NCBI GenBank assembly: GCA_002104985.1
Contig: MCGO01000064.1
Coordinates: forward strand, 1-64,000
Source of the DNA: Rhizoclosmatium globosum
Taxonomy: Eukaryota > Chytridiomycota > Chytridiomycetes > Chytridiales > Chytriomycetaceae
Length of the DNA stretch: 64,000 nucleotides
Direction: 5' to 3'
Position numbers and translations under genes: made by a program. Shown here in pieces: positions 22,453 to 33,398 of this stretch (the stretch's first letter is position 1; each line of letters begins with the position of its first letter). The notes beneath the pieces are model-generated. The model ran no database searches. It was given only the letters and a program-made list of their open reading frames with translations, and had not been told where the DNA came from.

Positions 22453-24712
22453 CTACTCCAACTCTTCCCCTTCCTCAGCAGCACCTTGCAACAACTCGCT
22501 GTGAGCATGCTGGATGTGATACTGCCAAGAAAATGGTTTTAGACACACATAGTCAGCAAAACTTAAAAATCAATTTCTCACCTTCAATCCATTCAAGTTC
22601 TTGTATCTCTTTCCACATTCACCAACAACACACTGGTATGGCTTCTGGATCACTTCGTTCATCTCTGGATCACCAGTGTCTTCGATATGCGAGTTGCGCA
22701 TATGGTATTTCAGGCCGTTTGGGTTCTTGTACTCCTTTCCACATCCTTCGACCTTACATTTGAAAGGGCGGTCTTCGGTTGCAGTAGAAGGAACTGGAGT
22801 TGGTGCTGGAGCAGACGGGCCTTCTTCAACGAGGACTTCAGTGAGGTCATCAGTAGGCGTTGGAATGTGGAGGTTTTGGTGAAGGATGTGGTGGGGTTGT
22901 GGTTGGAGAAGGTAGACTTCGTCTTCAGCGTCAGAGTCTTCCTGAACGAGGATTGCGGTTGTTTCGCTGAATGGAAGGAGGCTTGGGACGTCGAGTTGAG
23001 TTGTAGCGTGTATTTTTCTGCGTCGTTGTTGTGGATTTGTTGCAGATGTGTTTTGAGTTGGAGTTGGAAGAGTTGTTGGAGAGACTGAGGACGAAGATGG
23101 TTTTTGCTGAGGAGAGACGGAGGAGCCAAACACGGAACCAGAGGCGTTGGTGGTTGTGTTGTTGCGTTTTTGACGAATCACGGTATCATTGAATGCACTG
23201 AAGGCAGAGTTTTCGGTCGGAGGGGCAATATCCGACTGAGTACGCATTATCCGGAAGTCATCAACGTTGTTGTCGTGCTTTTGTATTTGAGAGAATGTGA
23301 ATGGGTTGCCAGCTAGAGGTTGGGAGGCAGTACTGCCCAACATGGATGAGATGGTGGCACGGACGAGAGGTTGTTGGGGTTGGAACTGTGGGTTCGCGAA
23401 GCCAGAGACAGTATGTTGAGTTGGAGTGTTGGTGGCCATAGCAGCAATTTGAGCACGCAAGAAAGCAGTGTTGAATTCTTGCTGTTGCTGAGCGGATACA
23501 ACATCAAATTCGTCCATATCCATGTCATCATCCTCCATGCTGTCAATTCCAAATGGGAAGTGCTCGTCGTCCTCATCGTCACTGTCAAAATCCAGATCGT
23601 CATCACCATAATCAGATTCAACACGAACGTGGTATTCTTCGTAGTGTTGAAGAAGCTCATGCATACTATCGAGAGTGATTCCGCAGCAATTAAAGTCTTT
23701 ACAGAACTTGTCTTCGAGCATAGCGAATTGATCCAAGTCTCTAGATGGAGACGGGGCCATAAAAGGAGACTTTGGATCCAAATGCATGGCTAAAGTACTG
23801 TTGATAGGGTCAAAAAGGTCAGAAGGAGAATTCTTATAAATCAGAAACGAAAGGAGGGAGAAGGAAGAACGAGCAGAGGGACCAAGAAATAGACACCCGT
23901 AACTCATAAAAATTTTCGAGGGCGAGACTGTCATGGAGATGTATCAAGGTCTCAAATGAAACCAATGAGATTTCCTCGACAAACGAGATTACTGACAATT
24001 CGAAGAGATGAACCTGGAAGCAGAGAACACCATAGTAAGGGTGGTACCGCCAGAATTCAGGAAGAGTCATAAAGAGAGATGATGTGCCAACAAAGAAAGA
24101 GATCAGCCTTGCAATTCGATATTCCTCCCACCGACTGAGTCAAGTCCCATGCATCTCCAGCTTTCCGATATGAAGCATTACTGATGCAGAAGGGTAGATA
24201 CGGAAGAGAGAGGAAAGGAAGGCTGAGAGGGGGCACAACAATTTGATCGCCTCCTTCCAGAGACCATCAGCAAGCTACTCACTCCAGGAAGGCCTCTCTC
24301 GTCCATGACTTCCCCAAAGAGCGACTCAGACTCATTGCCAGCTGACTCGTATTAGTGTTTGGGCCAAAGGCGGGCGATGGCTGGTTCGAGGTTTGCGAAG
24401 TGAAGGATCTCGCCATGTTGTCGAGCAAGTTCTTTGCGCGGCGAAACGAGTGAGAAAGCGGGTGTTGCGGGCCGAGCGAGGGCGACTGGCTTGCGAAGGA
24501 GCTGCCTCGCTTCTGGCTGTGCGAGTGCGAGTGTGAGTGAGAGTGCACGTTGTGGTTCAGGGCGAACGAGTGCGGGTGCGGGTGGAAGGCCTCGCTGCGA
24601 AGCGCCGATCCAAGCGTCGAAGTCAGCGATGATGCGCTGTCGTCATTCGTTGTTGTGGTGGTGGTGGTGGGCCGTTGAGCGGCGGTTTGCCTAGGACACT
24701 AAATGTGCTCAT
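22453..24712 (-). CDS. SFP1: SFP1-like split C2H2 zinc-finger transcription factor
   Basis: Exons 24712-24283, 23797-22582 and 22521-22453, about 571 aa. The 487-bp first intron is long for this genome. Exon 1 encodes MSTFSVLGKPPL, a (HS)5 tract and KNLLDNMARSFTSQ. Exon 2 opens MHLDPKSPFMAPSP and contains the first, divergent finger FCKDFNCCGITLDSMHELLQHYEEYH, an acidic stretch, and a long Ser/Thr/Gln-rich linker. Then come FKCKVEGCGKEYKNPNGLKYHMRNSH and YQCVVGECGKRYKNLNGLK, the latter completed by YHIQHAHSE in exon 3. Two distant finger groups are the hallmark of Sfp1, which in yeasts controls ribosome biogenesis under TOR. A frame change in exon 1 (near 24665) fits one missing C. Downstream splice phases all agree. 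Confidence 0.85.
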
Positions 24713-25105
24713 TCTGATGCAAGGCGTGAGTATCCTAGGAGCTGATAGTTAGAGTGCACTGACCAGTTGCGTGTTAGAGGTAGGAGGTGGTGGGTGGGCG
24801 GTGACGGCGCTTTCTTTTTTTGTTGAAGAGTTGTTTTCGATCCCCTCCTTTGCTTGCCTTGTCCTCCATCAATTCCACACTCACAAACCCGCATTCAACC
24901 CTGGACCTGCTTGGCTTCCACGTGGGTCTATTCTCGATCAAAGAGTGTCTACAGCAACCCTTTCATATGATGCTTGAGTTCTTTCTCCGTCTGGTCTCTC
25001 GAACGCCTAATTCTTGAACGCCTCATTGTTTCAGCCCATCGCTTAAAACCAGCCTCATGAAAATCAATCACAATCAATGGTTTATTCTTAGACATAGATA
25101 GAGAA
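24713..25105. other. Intergenic region
   Basis: Promoter side of the SFP1-like gene and 3' side of the first carbonic anhydrase gene. G/T-rich then C/T-rich on the plus strand, with no supportable ORF. Confidence 0.4.
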
Positions 25106-26328
25106 TTAAAATAAAGAGGTCCAGGCGCTTCTTGGATAAGTCTTGTTCCAAACCAACTTGACTCGCTCGAAAAACTCAGAGCTAAACGCAGGTCTTGCAT
25201 TTCCAGCTGGCATTCGGTTCTCGATCGCTTCAATCAACTTTCCTTTCATTGGGAATGTCATATTGCAAACAATCCAGTGCACCCCTTCCGTACAAGGTGG
25301 TGTTGTCAAACTTCCATCGTACAAGTAATATGACGGACAGCTTCGAATCAAAAACTCAGCCTGCTTCAAATCCAACCAGTCCAATTTCCTTGGTGCGTCG
25401 CGTGCTTTTTGGAATCTCGTTCATAATGCTGTCCAAAATGTGACACTCTGTTCATGCACCTCTGCCTTCACAATGAACATTCCAATCACCAACAATCCAC
25501 CATTCTCGTTTGCATGCACAAAATGTGCCTCCATTCGGTGTGCCATTCCGTGAATAATATGTTCACTTGGTGAGTGAAAGTGGATTTGTCGCAAATGATA
25601 CATCTGGCCCAAGAAATTGACATGGCCTCCAACAGCTGCCAAATTCTCGTTCGTAGAAGGGGGCATATTGATTTGAATGAGTGACCCGTGTCGGCAACCT
25701 TGGGTACACTATTCTCTTGCATCAAAACACCACGACTCATGCGCTTTTCTTGACCCTTAGCCGTGTTATTGCGGCTATAGTGTGCAATCGGTTCACACTT
25801 GTCTTTCGTGTCACTTCCAGAAGTCAAAGTACTAACGGGACCGTGTGCGATATCAGATTCCAAATTCGCAGCATCAACTTGCTGGATCTCCGCGTTACCT
25901 CCTTGATGGTTCTTATTGGGAAGGTGTGCGCGGTAATGCACAATTGGTTGCGTGTAAACAAGAGTCTGTCGTCGTCAAAATCGACTGGGGACTGATGCGT
26001 TCCCACCACAACACCTGCAGTATTTGGTTGGAAATTTAATAAAGCACCATCAAATGAAATAAATACGTCACCATCAATTGTATGCCAATGTTCTGGCCCT
26101 TTCGGTCCATCATAAGTCCACTCATGAGTGTGTCCATCAACATGTCCTCCATCGTCATGTCCTTCTGTATTTCAACAGTTCGAGGAAGATCCAATCATCG
26201 ACTTCCACATCGCCAACCTTATGAATTGTAAGTCTTCGACGTATGGTAAAGAAGTAAATGAGGACGGCCGCTAATGTCGTCAGAGTGAAAATGAGGCCGA
26301 ATAGTAAGAAGATCTGCCAGTTTTGCAT
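25106..26328 (-). CDS. Alpha-carbonic anhydrase, N-terminal membrane anchor, copy 1
   Basis: Start MQNWQIFLLFGLIFTLTTLAAVLIYFF: one TM anchor at the very N-terminus. The conserved blocks are HEWTYDGPKGPEHWHTIDG, an intron (GTGACG...ACTGCAG), VVVGTHQSPVDF, then VADTGHS, NFLGQMYHLRQIHFHSPSEH, MEAHFVHANENGGLLVIG (the three zinc His are in HFH and EAHFVH), and SLTTPPCTEGVHWIV, the classic alpha-CA active-site wall. The frame is broken at least five times (near 26215, 26165, 25935, 25680 and 25433), mostly at homopolymers one base short. Each block resumes with full similarity to copy 2, which favours assembly error over decay. The enzyme hydrates CO2; the topology suggests an active site outside the cell or in the secretory lumen. 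Confidence 0.78.
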
Positions 26329-26582
26329 AATATTGAGGCAAATGGTAGAAAGAAATTGATGAGGGGAACAAGTTAAGGTGCAAAGGTCAACACTGCCACA
26401 ACACTCACATTGGAAAGGTTCTACTCACCAATAGACTTTAGAATTTACCACTAATAGATCATGATAAAATTTTTGAAACGGTATTTATTATATCATGTGA
26501 GTAAATAGTGAAAAGGTCTCATCCAGTACGTTCTAAATTGACCTACCGAGAACTCAAACCTGTAATTGAGATTCACTCGGAA

Positions 26583-27707
26583 CTAAATGCACCCTCTTGT
26601 ATGATTGGAGCTAAAAGCCGGTCTCGCGTTCCCGCCGGCATCCGTTTCTCAATCGCCTCAATCAACCTCCTCTTCATCGGGAACGTCATATTGCAAACAA
26701 TCCAATGCACACCTTCCGTACACGGCGGCGTCGTCAAACTGCCATCATAAAGGTAATACGATGGACACCCTCGAATCAACCTCTCCGCTGATCCAAATCA
26801 AACCCATTCAATTTATGCGGCGCCTCTTTCGTACTTTTTGGAATCTCGTGCAAGATACTGTCCAAGAAAGTAACAGTCTGTTCATGCACCTCTGCTTTAA
26901 CGATAAACATCCCAATGACGAGGAGACCACCGTTATCGTTCGCGTGCACGAAATGCGCTTCCATACGGTGAGACATTCCTTTGATGATGTGTTCGCTAGG
27001 GGAATGGAAGTGGATTTGTCGGAGGTGGTATTTTTGGCCAAGGAAGTTGACGTAACCGCCGACGGCAGCCATGTTTTCGTCGTTAGAGGCGGGTAAGTTG
27101 ATTTGGATTGAGTGGCCTGTATCTGCTACTTTTGGGGAATTGTCTTTGCTTGGAACACCGCGGATGTGGTTTTGGTTGTGTCCGCCGTGATGGGCTATTG
27201 GTTCGCAGTTGTCTGCGTTGAGAGGCTGAACGGGGCCGTGGAATAGAGCTTTTTCCATGTGATCGGAATCGACGTGATGGATTTCAGCACCTCCTTCTGG
27301 ATGGTCTGCATCGGGAAGGTGGGTTCGGTAGTGGATATCTGGCATGAATTCATCGCGCGAGAAGAGAAGATGATCGTCCGAGAAATTGACTGGCGATTGA
27401 TGCGTTCCCACGACAACCCCTGTTGAATTATAAAACTGTGTCTTAGTTGACAAGGATAACAAGTGCAATAGCCAAGCTCACCGTCAATCATGTGCCAGTG
27501 CTTAGGACCCATAACCCCACGATAGTCCCAATGATGTGTATGGCTGTCTTGGTCATCGTCTTCATGGACAGTAATCGGAAGTCCGTTTTCCTTCACTTTG
27601 TGGACATTGAACTTGTGGTGTCGTGTGCAGATGAAGATCACAACTCCAGTTATTGCTGCAACTGTGAAAGCGACACCAACAATGAGAAAGAGCTCCCAGG
27701 TTTCCAT
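26583..27707 (-). CDS. Alpha-carbonic anhydrase, N-terminal membrane anchor, copy 2
   Basis: Start METWELFLIVGVAFTVAAITGVVIFI (TM anchor). Then HTHHWDYRGVMGPKHWHMIDG, an intron (from about 27482 to 27424), VVVGTHQSPVNF, QKYHLRQIHFHSPSEH, MEAHFVHANDNGG and SLTTPPCTEGVHWIVCNMTF. Zinc ligands and the TTPPC motif are intact. Two frame changes: near 26795 (DLDQ to AERLIRGC, one G short) and near 26635 (MPAG to NARPAFSS, one G short). A His/Asp-rich stretch lies between anchor and catalytic domain. It is very close to copy 1 in block order and intron position, so the copies arose by tandem duplication. Confidence 0.82.
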
Positions 27708-27880
27708 GTTGGTCAGCGAATGGGTTTGGAGTGTTGAATCAAGACAGAGATGCAAAAACGGGCACGCTCCACCACTTTGAGAGTAAACTAATTACTTAGG
27801 ACAATTCATCTATTGAATGCGTTTATATTGAACATAGAAAACTGTAAACCCCACTCGCAAATAACTTCTAAACTTATTCT

Positions 27881-29024
27881 TTACAAATATGTTGCCTTCA
27901 AGTCCGGCCTTGCATACTTTCTTGAATCAAACGCAGGTCTCGCATTTGGTACAGGCATTCTCTGCTCAATTGCAGCAATCACTTCCTCCTTCATATGAAA
28001 GATCCCAGTCCCAATAATCCAATGCACTCCTTCAGTACAAGGAGGCGTCGTCAAACTTCCATCATAAACGTAATAAGCTTCACTGCTTTTCAAGCATTTA
28101 GCTGCTTGCCTTAAATCAAAGTCTTGCACCAAGTGCGGCTTTTCGGTTGTTGATTGTGGAATTTCGTGTAGCATAGAGTCAAGGAATGTGAGAGTCGTCT
28201 TGCCTTCTTCTGGCGGATTGATGAACATTCCAAGCACCAAGAGACCGCCTTGGTCGTTGGCGTGAACAAAGTGAGCCTCCATTTTAGTGTGAATGCCTTC
28301 AATGACGTGTTCAGAAGGGGAGTGGAAGTGAATCTGCTTCAAATGATATTTACGGCCTTGGAAGAAGACGAAGCCACCAAAACTAGAGAGCTCTTTGTCG
28401 GTTGAAGTTGGCATATTGATTTGAATTGAGTGGCCAGTGTTTGCCACTTCTCCGTTCTGGTATTCTGCATTCTGGGAGTTGGTTCGAGGAACGACGGCAG
28501 TCCGTGAATCGTTTTTGATGGAAGAATGAGGATGATGATGCGCTTTTTCTTGGTGAGCGGCGTCAATGTGGTGAATGGAGGCACCGCTTCCAATTCTAGT
28601 TAAGTGAGGTTCATGATGGCGGTAATGGACACTTGGAACGAATTCGGAACGTGGAAAGAGAAGATGATCATCAACGAAGTTAACTGGCGATTGATGCGTT
28701 CCAACGACGACTCCTGTTGTTGATTTGGGTCAAATTGGTTTAGACACTTCCTTCCCTTCCGCCCAAACGACCCACCATCGATCTCATGCCAATGCTGAGG
28801 ACCTCCGGAGCCATTGTATGACCAGTCGTGAAGGGTAACACGGTGGGTGGGTGCGTCCTTAGCAGGCAGTGGAGGCGGAATGTCTCGGGGCACTCCCTTT
28901 GTCTGAGCCTCCAAGTTAACCTCCTTAAAACCCTTGGTGTATATCACGACAACAACAATAATGAGAACGGCAACCCGGCAATCGTCCCGGCGATGATGAA
29001 GGGCAGCGAGTCGGATGAGGCCAT
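27881..29024 (-). CDS. Alpha-carbonic anhydrase, N-terminal membrane anchor, copy 3
   Basis: The most divergent copy. The N-terminus MASSDSLPFIIAGTIAG continues, after one missing G near 28975, as VAVLIIVVVVIYTKGFKEV, a TM anchor. Then DWSYNGSGGPQHWHEIDG, an intron (GTGGGT...CAACAG), VVVGTHQSPVNF, and an uninterrupted catalytic domain: GHSIQINM, GRKYHLKQIHFHSPSEH, MEAHFVHANDQGGLLVLGMF, LTFLDSMLHEIPQST, YYVYDGSLTTPPCTEGVHWI, ending ARPDLKATYL at 27881. Zinc His and TTPPC are present. An alternative reading has the frame opening upstream at about 29097. The gene is divergent from the D-lactate dehydrogenase gene, 315 bp apart. Confidence 0.87.
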
Positions 29025-29339
29025 TTAAGGGAAGTTTGTGTCGCCAAGAAGTCACAAGCCCGCCGCTCACAAAAAGCGAGACACAACTGTGTATCATTTA
29101 TTCGGTGGAAATCGATTGTGGGTGCCATCTGCTTCTTTGATGGAAACATCTCCAACAAGTTTCGGTTTAATATATACTTACACAAAGAATATACTGGAAG
29201 TAAGGAATAACCGACCTCTGCATGAGGTAAAAATAAGGTCACGAAATTAAGGTGGTCGGAGTAGTGGACGCCTATTTCGTGTACCCGTAACTTTAGAGAA
29301 TGAGTATTATGAGTATTTCGTGTGTGAGTCATAAAAAGA
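29025..29339. promoter_or_regulatory. Bidirectional promoter region, carbonic anhydrase 3 / D-lactate dehydrogenase
   Basis: 315 bp between divergent ATGs. Contains AT-rich segments (for example TTTAATATATAC near 29166) that could serve as core promoter, but no motif I can assign with confidence. Confidence 0.4.
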
Positions 29340-30892
29340 ATGCCCAAAATCACTGACTTCCTCACGGAGTTGCAAGCACAACTGTCCACGCCTCAGGGAC
29401 GCGGCATCAAGTAAGCAATCCCTTTGCACGTTATCCTAAGCTGTCTAATATCCACATGATCCACAGAATCAAACAAGACCCACGCACAATCAAGCGCTTC
29501 AACCACGACAACTCGTACCACGCATCCCGCGATCCCGCCGCAGTCATCTCAGTCAAAACAGAAGACAATGTCAGCCTTGTCATGCGCCTGGCCAACAAAC
29601 ACGCCGTCCCCGTCATTCCCTTTGCTGCCGGTTCTTCCCTCGAAGGCCAAACACTCGCCCTCGATCACGGCATCGTCCTCGACTTCTCGAACATGGATAA
29701 GGTTGTGGAAGTCCATGTGGATGACCTGGATTGCGTTGTTGAGCCTGGCGTTGGGTGGAGTGAATTGAGGGAGGAATTGAAGCCAACCGGTCTCTTCTTT
29801 CCTCCTGATCCAGGCGCTGCTGCTTGTATCGGAGGAATGTGTGGTACAAACTGTAGTGGGACGCTTGCATTTCGATATGGGACAATGAAGGATAATGTGT
29901 TGAGGTGACTCATTCTTGTGGTATTTTGTCATCAACACTTATTCCGATTCTATAGTCTCCGTGTCGTATTGGCAGATGGAACCATCATCAAAACTAGAAA
30001 CAGAGCAGTGAAATCGTCTGCAGGATACGACTTGACCCGGCTCTTTATCGGCAGTGAAGGAACACTCGGGCTAGTAACCCAAGCCACTCTTCGTCTCCGT
30101 CGAATTCCAACCCACTCCACCGTTATTATCGCCCAATTCCCAACCCTTGCTTCCTCAGCTGCAACAGTCCAACACCTCGTCCAATCAGGCTGCCCTTTCC
30201 TCCGCCTCGAAATCATTGACGACGTCTGTATCAAAGCTGTCAACAACGAAATTCCAGACCCTTCCAAAAAGTTTGCAGAATTGACAACAATTATGGCAGA
30301 ATGTGCGGGAACCAGTCAAGACGCTGTGAACGAGCAACTCGAAGCCTTCAAAGCCGCCTGTGGAACAACTATTGCACAGAACGTGACTATGGCGACCACG
30401 GAACAAGAGACAGACCGCTTGTGGTCCCTCCGAAAGCGCGCTTTCTTCATGGCCCCATCTTTACGACATGCTGAATCTGAACAAGGAAAACAGTTTTCCA
30501 CTATCGTAACAGATGTGGCCGTTCCCATCTCACGACTCGTTGATATCCTCGTGGCAACGCGTAAAATGGTCGATGACGCGAGACTCGTTAGTCCAATTGT
30601 TGCTCATGCTGGTGACGGGAACTTCCATTGTTTGATGGTGGTGGATAAGAACGATAAGGATGAAATCGAACGCGCCAAGAAGGTTCGTGATGATATGGCT
30701 CGGTTGGCGTTGAAGATGCAGGGTACTTGCACAGGAGAGCATGGTGTTGGATTGGGAAAGATTCATTTGTTGGAAGAAGAGCTTGGAGAGGGTGCTTTGG
30801 AGGTGATGCGTCGGGTCAAGAAGGCGTTGGATCCAAAGGGGATTTTGAATCCTGGGAAAGTATTTTTGGAGAAAAAGGGAAGCAAGCTTTGA
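29340..30892 (+). CDS. DLD1: D-lactate dehydrogenase (cytochrome), FAD-linked
   Basis: Exons 29340-29410, 29467-29904 and 29956-30892, about 481 aa, frame intact. The FAD-binding PCMH-type domain has VIPFAAGSSLEGQTLALDHG, VEPGVGWSELREELKPTG, FPPDPGAAACIGGMCGTNCSG and FIGSEGTLGLVTQATLRLRR. The C-terminal cap domain has HAGDGNFHCLMVVDKN, GTCTGEHGVGLGK and ALDPKGILNPGKVF, typical of Dld1-type enzymes. The reaction oxidises D-lactate to pyruvate and passes electrons to cytochrome c. The N-terminus is short (MPKITDFLTELQAQ) with no obvious mitochondrial presequence or inner-membrane anchor, unlike yeast Dld1, so a missed upstream exon or a different location is possible. Confidence 0.92.
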
Positions 30893-31336
30893 GAACTATA
30901 CGAGTAAATATGCGAAAGTAAACAGCTTTTTTTCAGCTTTTTTCTCTCCCATGATCATGGATTTTTTCGGCTGACTGCTAAAGTTTTGAAACTGCCAATT
31001 AGAACTTAAATCGAGAGTGTCGTTTCTTTAATAGCCATAGATATTGAAGATTGATCTTGGCTACGTATTCTTTCTGTTATTGCATTTGTCAAGAAATGTC
31101 GGCTGATTAGCAGTTTCAAAATCCCTACATGAAGCTGCGAAGGGTTTGAAAAAGTAATACGCGTTGACATTATTCCAGGCTACTACTTTCAAGGATATCA
31201 TTCTATTTATCATGTGTTTAGAATTGTTCATTTAGACCAGAATATGTATCTTTTATTTCTAATCTGGACAATTGTAAAACATAGAGAATGTGTATACCAC
31301 AAGAGTTTCAAAACAATACGAGTTCCTTCTGCCACT
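30893..31336. other. Convergent intergenic region
   Basis: 3' flanks of the D-lactate dehydrogenase gene and the secreted-protein gene. AT-rich, with two nearly identical words, GCTGATTAGCAGTTTCAAA (31102-31120) and a related CTGCTAAAGTTTTGAAACTG (30975-30994) in partly inverted arrangement. No gene seen. Confidence 0.4.
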
Positions 31337-32509
31337 TTAGCAAGTGATTCCACAGATGGACTTGACTTCTCCAACACAAACGCTGTCCCAAGAAGTAGAT
31401 CCACAGTAGCTGTCCTGGGCAATAATTTGACCAACACAAGAGTCGCAAGAAGATCTCAAAGCAACACCAGTAACACACTTGCTGTGGGCACAGGTGCTAG
31501 CGGCAGTAGTGGTCTTGACAGCAGCAGTGGTAGTCTTGACAACGGCAGCAGTGGTAGTCTTGACAACCGCAGCAGTGGTGGTAGTCTTCTTAACAACAGC
31601 AGTGGTAGTAGTCTTAGGGGCTGGACCACTAGCGACACAAGCGTTGGCAGAGTTAGACCAGATTGTTTGAATAACATAGGTAACACCGTCTCCACCAACA
31701 GTAGTTCCTTGCTGAGCGTTACAGATATCTCCAATCTCACCGTTGGTGCTGTCGTACCAGGCAAGTGGCGGCGCATTAGCAGTAGCAACACCGACAGCGG
31801 CATCGGTAGAAGCTTCAGCAAGTTCATGGGACGCGACGGAGAACATGTTGTTGACTTCAGATGGGTCGCTTCCGCATCCTCCGGCACAGGAACCTCCTTG
31901 GTCTGGCACGACACCGTAGTAGAGGTACTTGGTGCCACGTTAAGACGAAATGTCAATGGTTCCGTGGTAGGCACAGAACACGGAGCAAGAAGCACCTCCA
32001 CCCTGGGTGATGCTGATTCCTGGGGCAAAGTGGATTGGGTAGTATGTGTTGGCGGTTGGCTTGATTTGTCCAGTTTGGATCAAGTTGGTGAGGAATGGTT
32101 GGATGTCGTTGACGTCGTCCAAGGAGGAAAGGGTGGCTGGGACAGAGAATCCTGGAACGGCGGAGCCGCGGTACACGTTGTATTGGGCCATGACATCGAA
32201 CCAGGAAGACTGAGTAACTCCAGCGTAGAATGCGTTGTTTGGGATTGGTAGTTGGCGTTACCGTAGAAGATTGGGTGAACTTCGACTATTTTTCAATCGT
32301 TGTTAGTGGAGGTTATTATAATGGGTGTCAAGAATAGTACCATTGGTAATGACTGGTCCACCGTAGTTAGTCAAGTGAGCGGAAGCAGCAGCAAGGTTCA
32401 ATGCTTCGTGCTTCTTGACACCATTCTTCAAGTGCCAAGAAACGCTGTGTGGGAGAGGCTCAGCAGCAGCGACAAAGGTGGCAGCAGACAAGACAAGAGA
32501 CAAGAGCAT
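31337..32509 (-). CDS. Secreted protein with HELAEA motif, Thr-rich linker and C-terminal Cys-rich module
   Basis: Exons 32509-32341 and 32285-31337. Signal peptide MLLSLVLSAATFVAAAEPLP. The globular part has VEVHPIFYGNANYQSQ, WFDVMAQYNVYRG, FAPGISITQGGGASCSVFC, YLYYGVVPDQGGSCAGGCG, SVASHELAEASTDAAVG and WYDSTNGEIGDICNAQQG. HELAEA with GGWYD/GEIGD-like blocks recalls a widespread group of secreted proteins, sometimes compared with EXORDIUM; a zinc-protease-like role is possible, not shown. A Thr/Ala/Lys repeat linker leads to CAHSKCVTGVALRSSCDSC ... DSYCGSTSWDSVCVGEV, a Cys-rich module seen in bacterial and chytrid extracellular proteins. Two defects: a frame change near 32238 (one A short) and an in-frame TAA at 31942-31940 (DISS-stop-RGTKYLYYG). 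Confidence 0.65.
31493..31615 (-). repeat. Coding repeat of (A)VVKTTTA units, Thr-rich linker
   Basis: Four to five imperfect units of about 24 bp encode KTTTTAVV / KTTTAAVV. In a secreted protein this is a likely O-glycosylated spacer between the globular part and the Cys-rich tail. Confidence 0.8.
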
Positions 32510-33398
32510 TTGTGATTAGGTTGGAGTGTTTGTTTTCCGAGTGGGGAGGGAAGGGAAATATCATGGTGGGTTATATACAGTTCCCTTGGTGGCGCGTGTT
32601 TGCTTGGAGTATCATGTGCGCCATATGTCTCGTGGGTTTATGTTGTCCGCGTGACCATCGAAGATTGAAATTTTCGTATTCAGCATTTCCATTTTCAGCG
32701 CCACCAACCTAGTACGTGCTGTCCATTTGCGATCAGAAAGCTGCACTCTCTATATTTGCATACCCATTTTACAACTTACAAAGAGTTGATCGTTGCTTTA
32801 TTTCCGTTCCTGCCAAGAAATGAAAATGAAAAAGCAGTGGCGTCAAAGCATGTACAAAAAAGGAGATTTAGATCTGTGATACCACAACTGGCACAAACGA
32901 GAGTTCTGTGCGATGGACTCAGACTTATGTTCCGATATGCACTAGATATGCATCAGGCTCAGTAAAGCATTACCATGGAAACCATTTCATGCGCTTCTGA
33001 ATATTTTAACCATGGTAGTGCGACTGTATCTTCAAATGTTCAACCATGAATGAAAGCAAGGTCCAACCTGTAACAGACCAATTAGCTTTCAATAATTACC
33101 GCATTTGTACGAATATGGCCGTAAAGCATCAATCTACGTTACTGTGATTTGCAAACTAGACTGAAACCTCGCAACTGCAAATGGAATCTAGCTTTGTATA
33201 CCAAAACGAGGTTAGTTTATTAATTCTTATTTAGCCACCTCTTGCTTCCGAGAGAAGAGTGAGTTCGTGCGAGGCCAGCAAATGTCCCGGCATTAAACTA
33301 TTCTCCCAGTGTCTAGATCTAACGTTGTTGTTGTTTAAGTCAAGTATTTCGCAATAGAACCTTCAAGAAAACGTCGTTGGAGAGAGAGAAAGAGAGCA
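32510..33398. other. Divergent intergenic region, 889 bp
   Basis: Promoters of the secreted-protein gene (minus) and glucosidase II (plus). Three ORFs under 90 codons occur here, without recognisable content. CCATGG words occur at about 32972 and 33011. I see no RNA gene. Confidence 0.4.

Noticed and set aside
31214..32251. Plus-strand ORF of 345 codons rich in Ser/Gly/Asn
   Set aside because: It is antisense to the secreted HELAEA gene; the Ser/Gly repeats are the complement of the Thr/Ala/Lys linker.
32756..32965. Small ORF in the 32.5-33.4 kb intergenic region as a gene
   Set aside because: No conserved motif, no clear start context and composition like the surrounding non-coding DNA.
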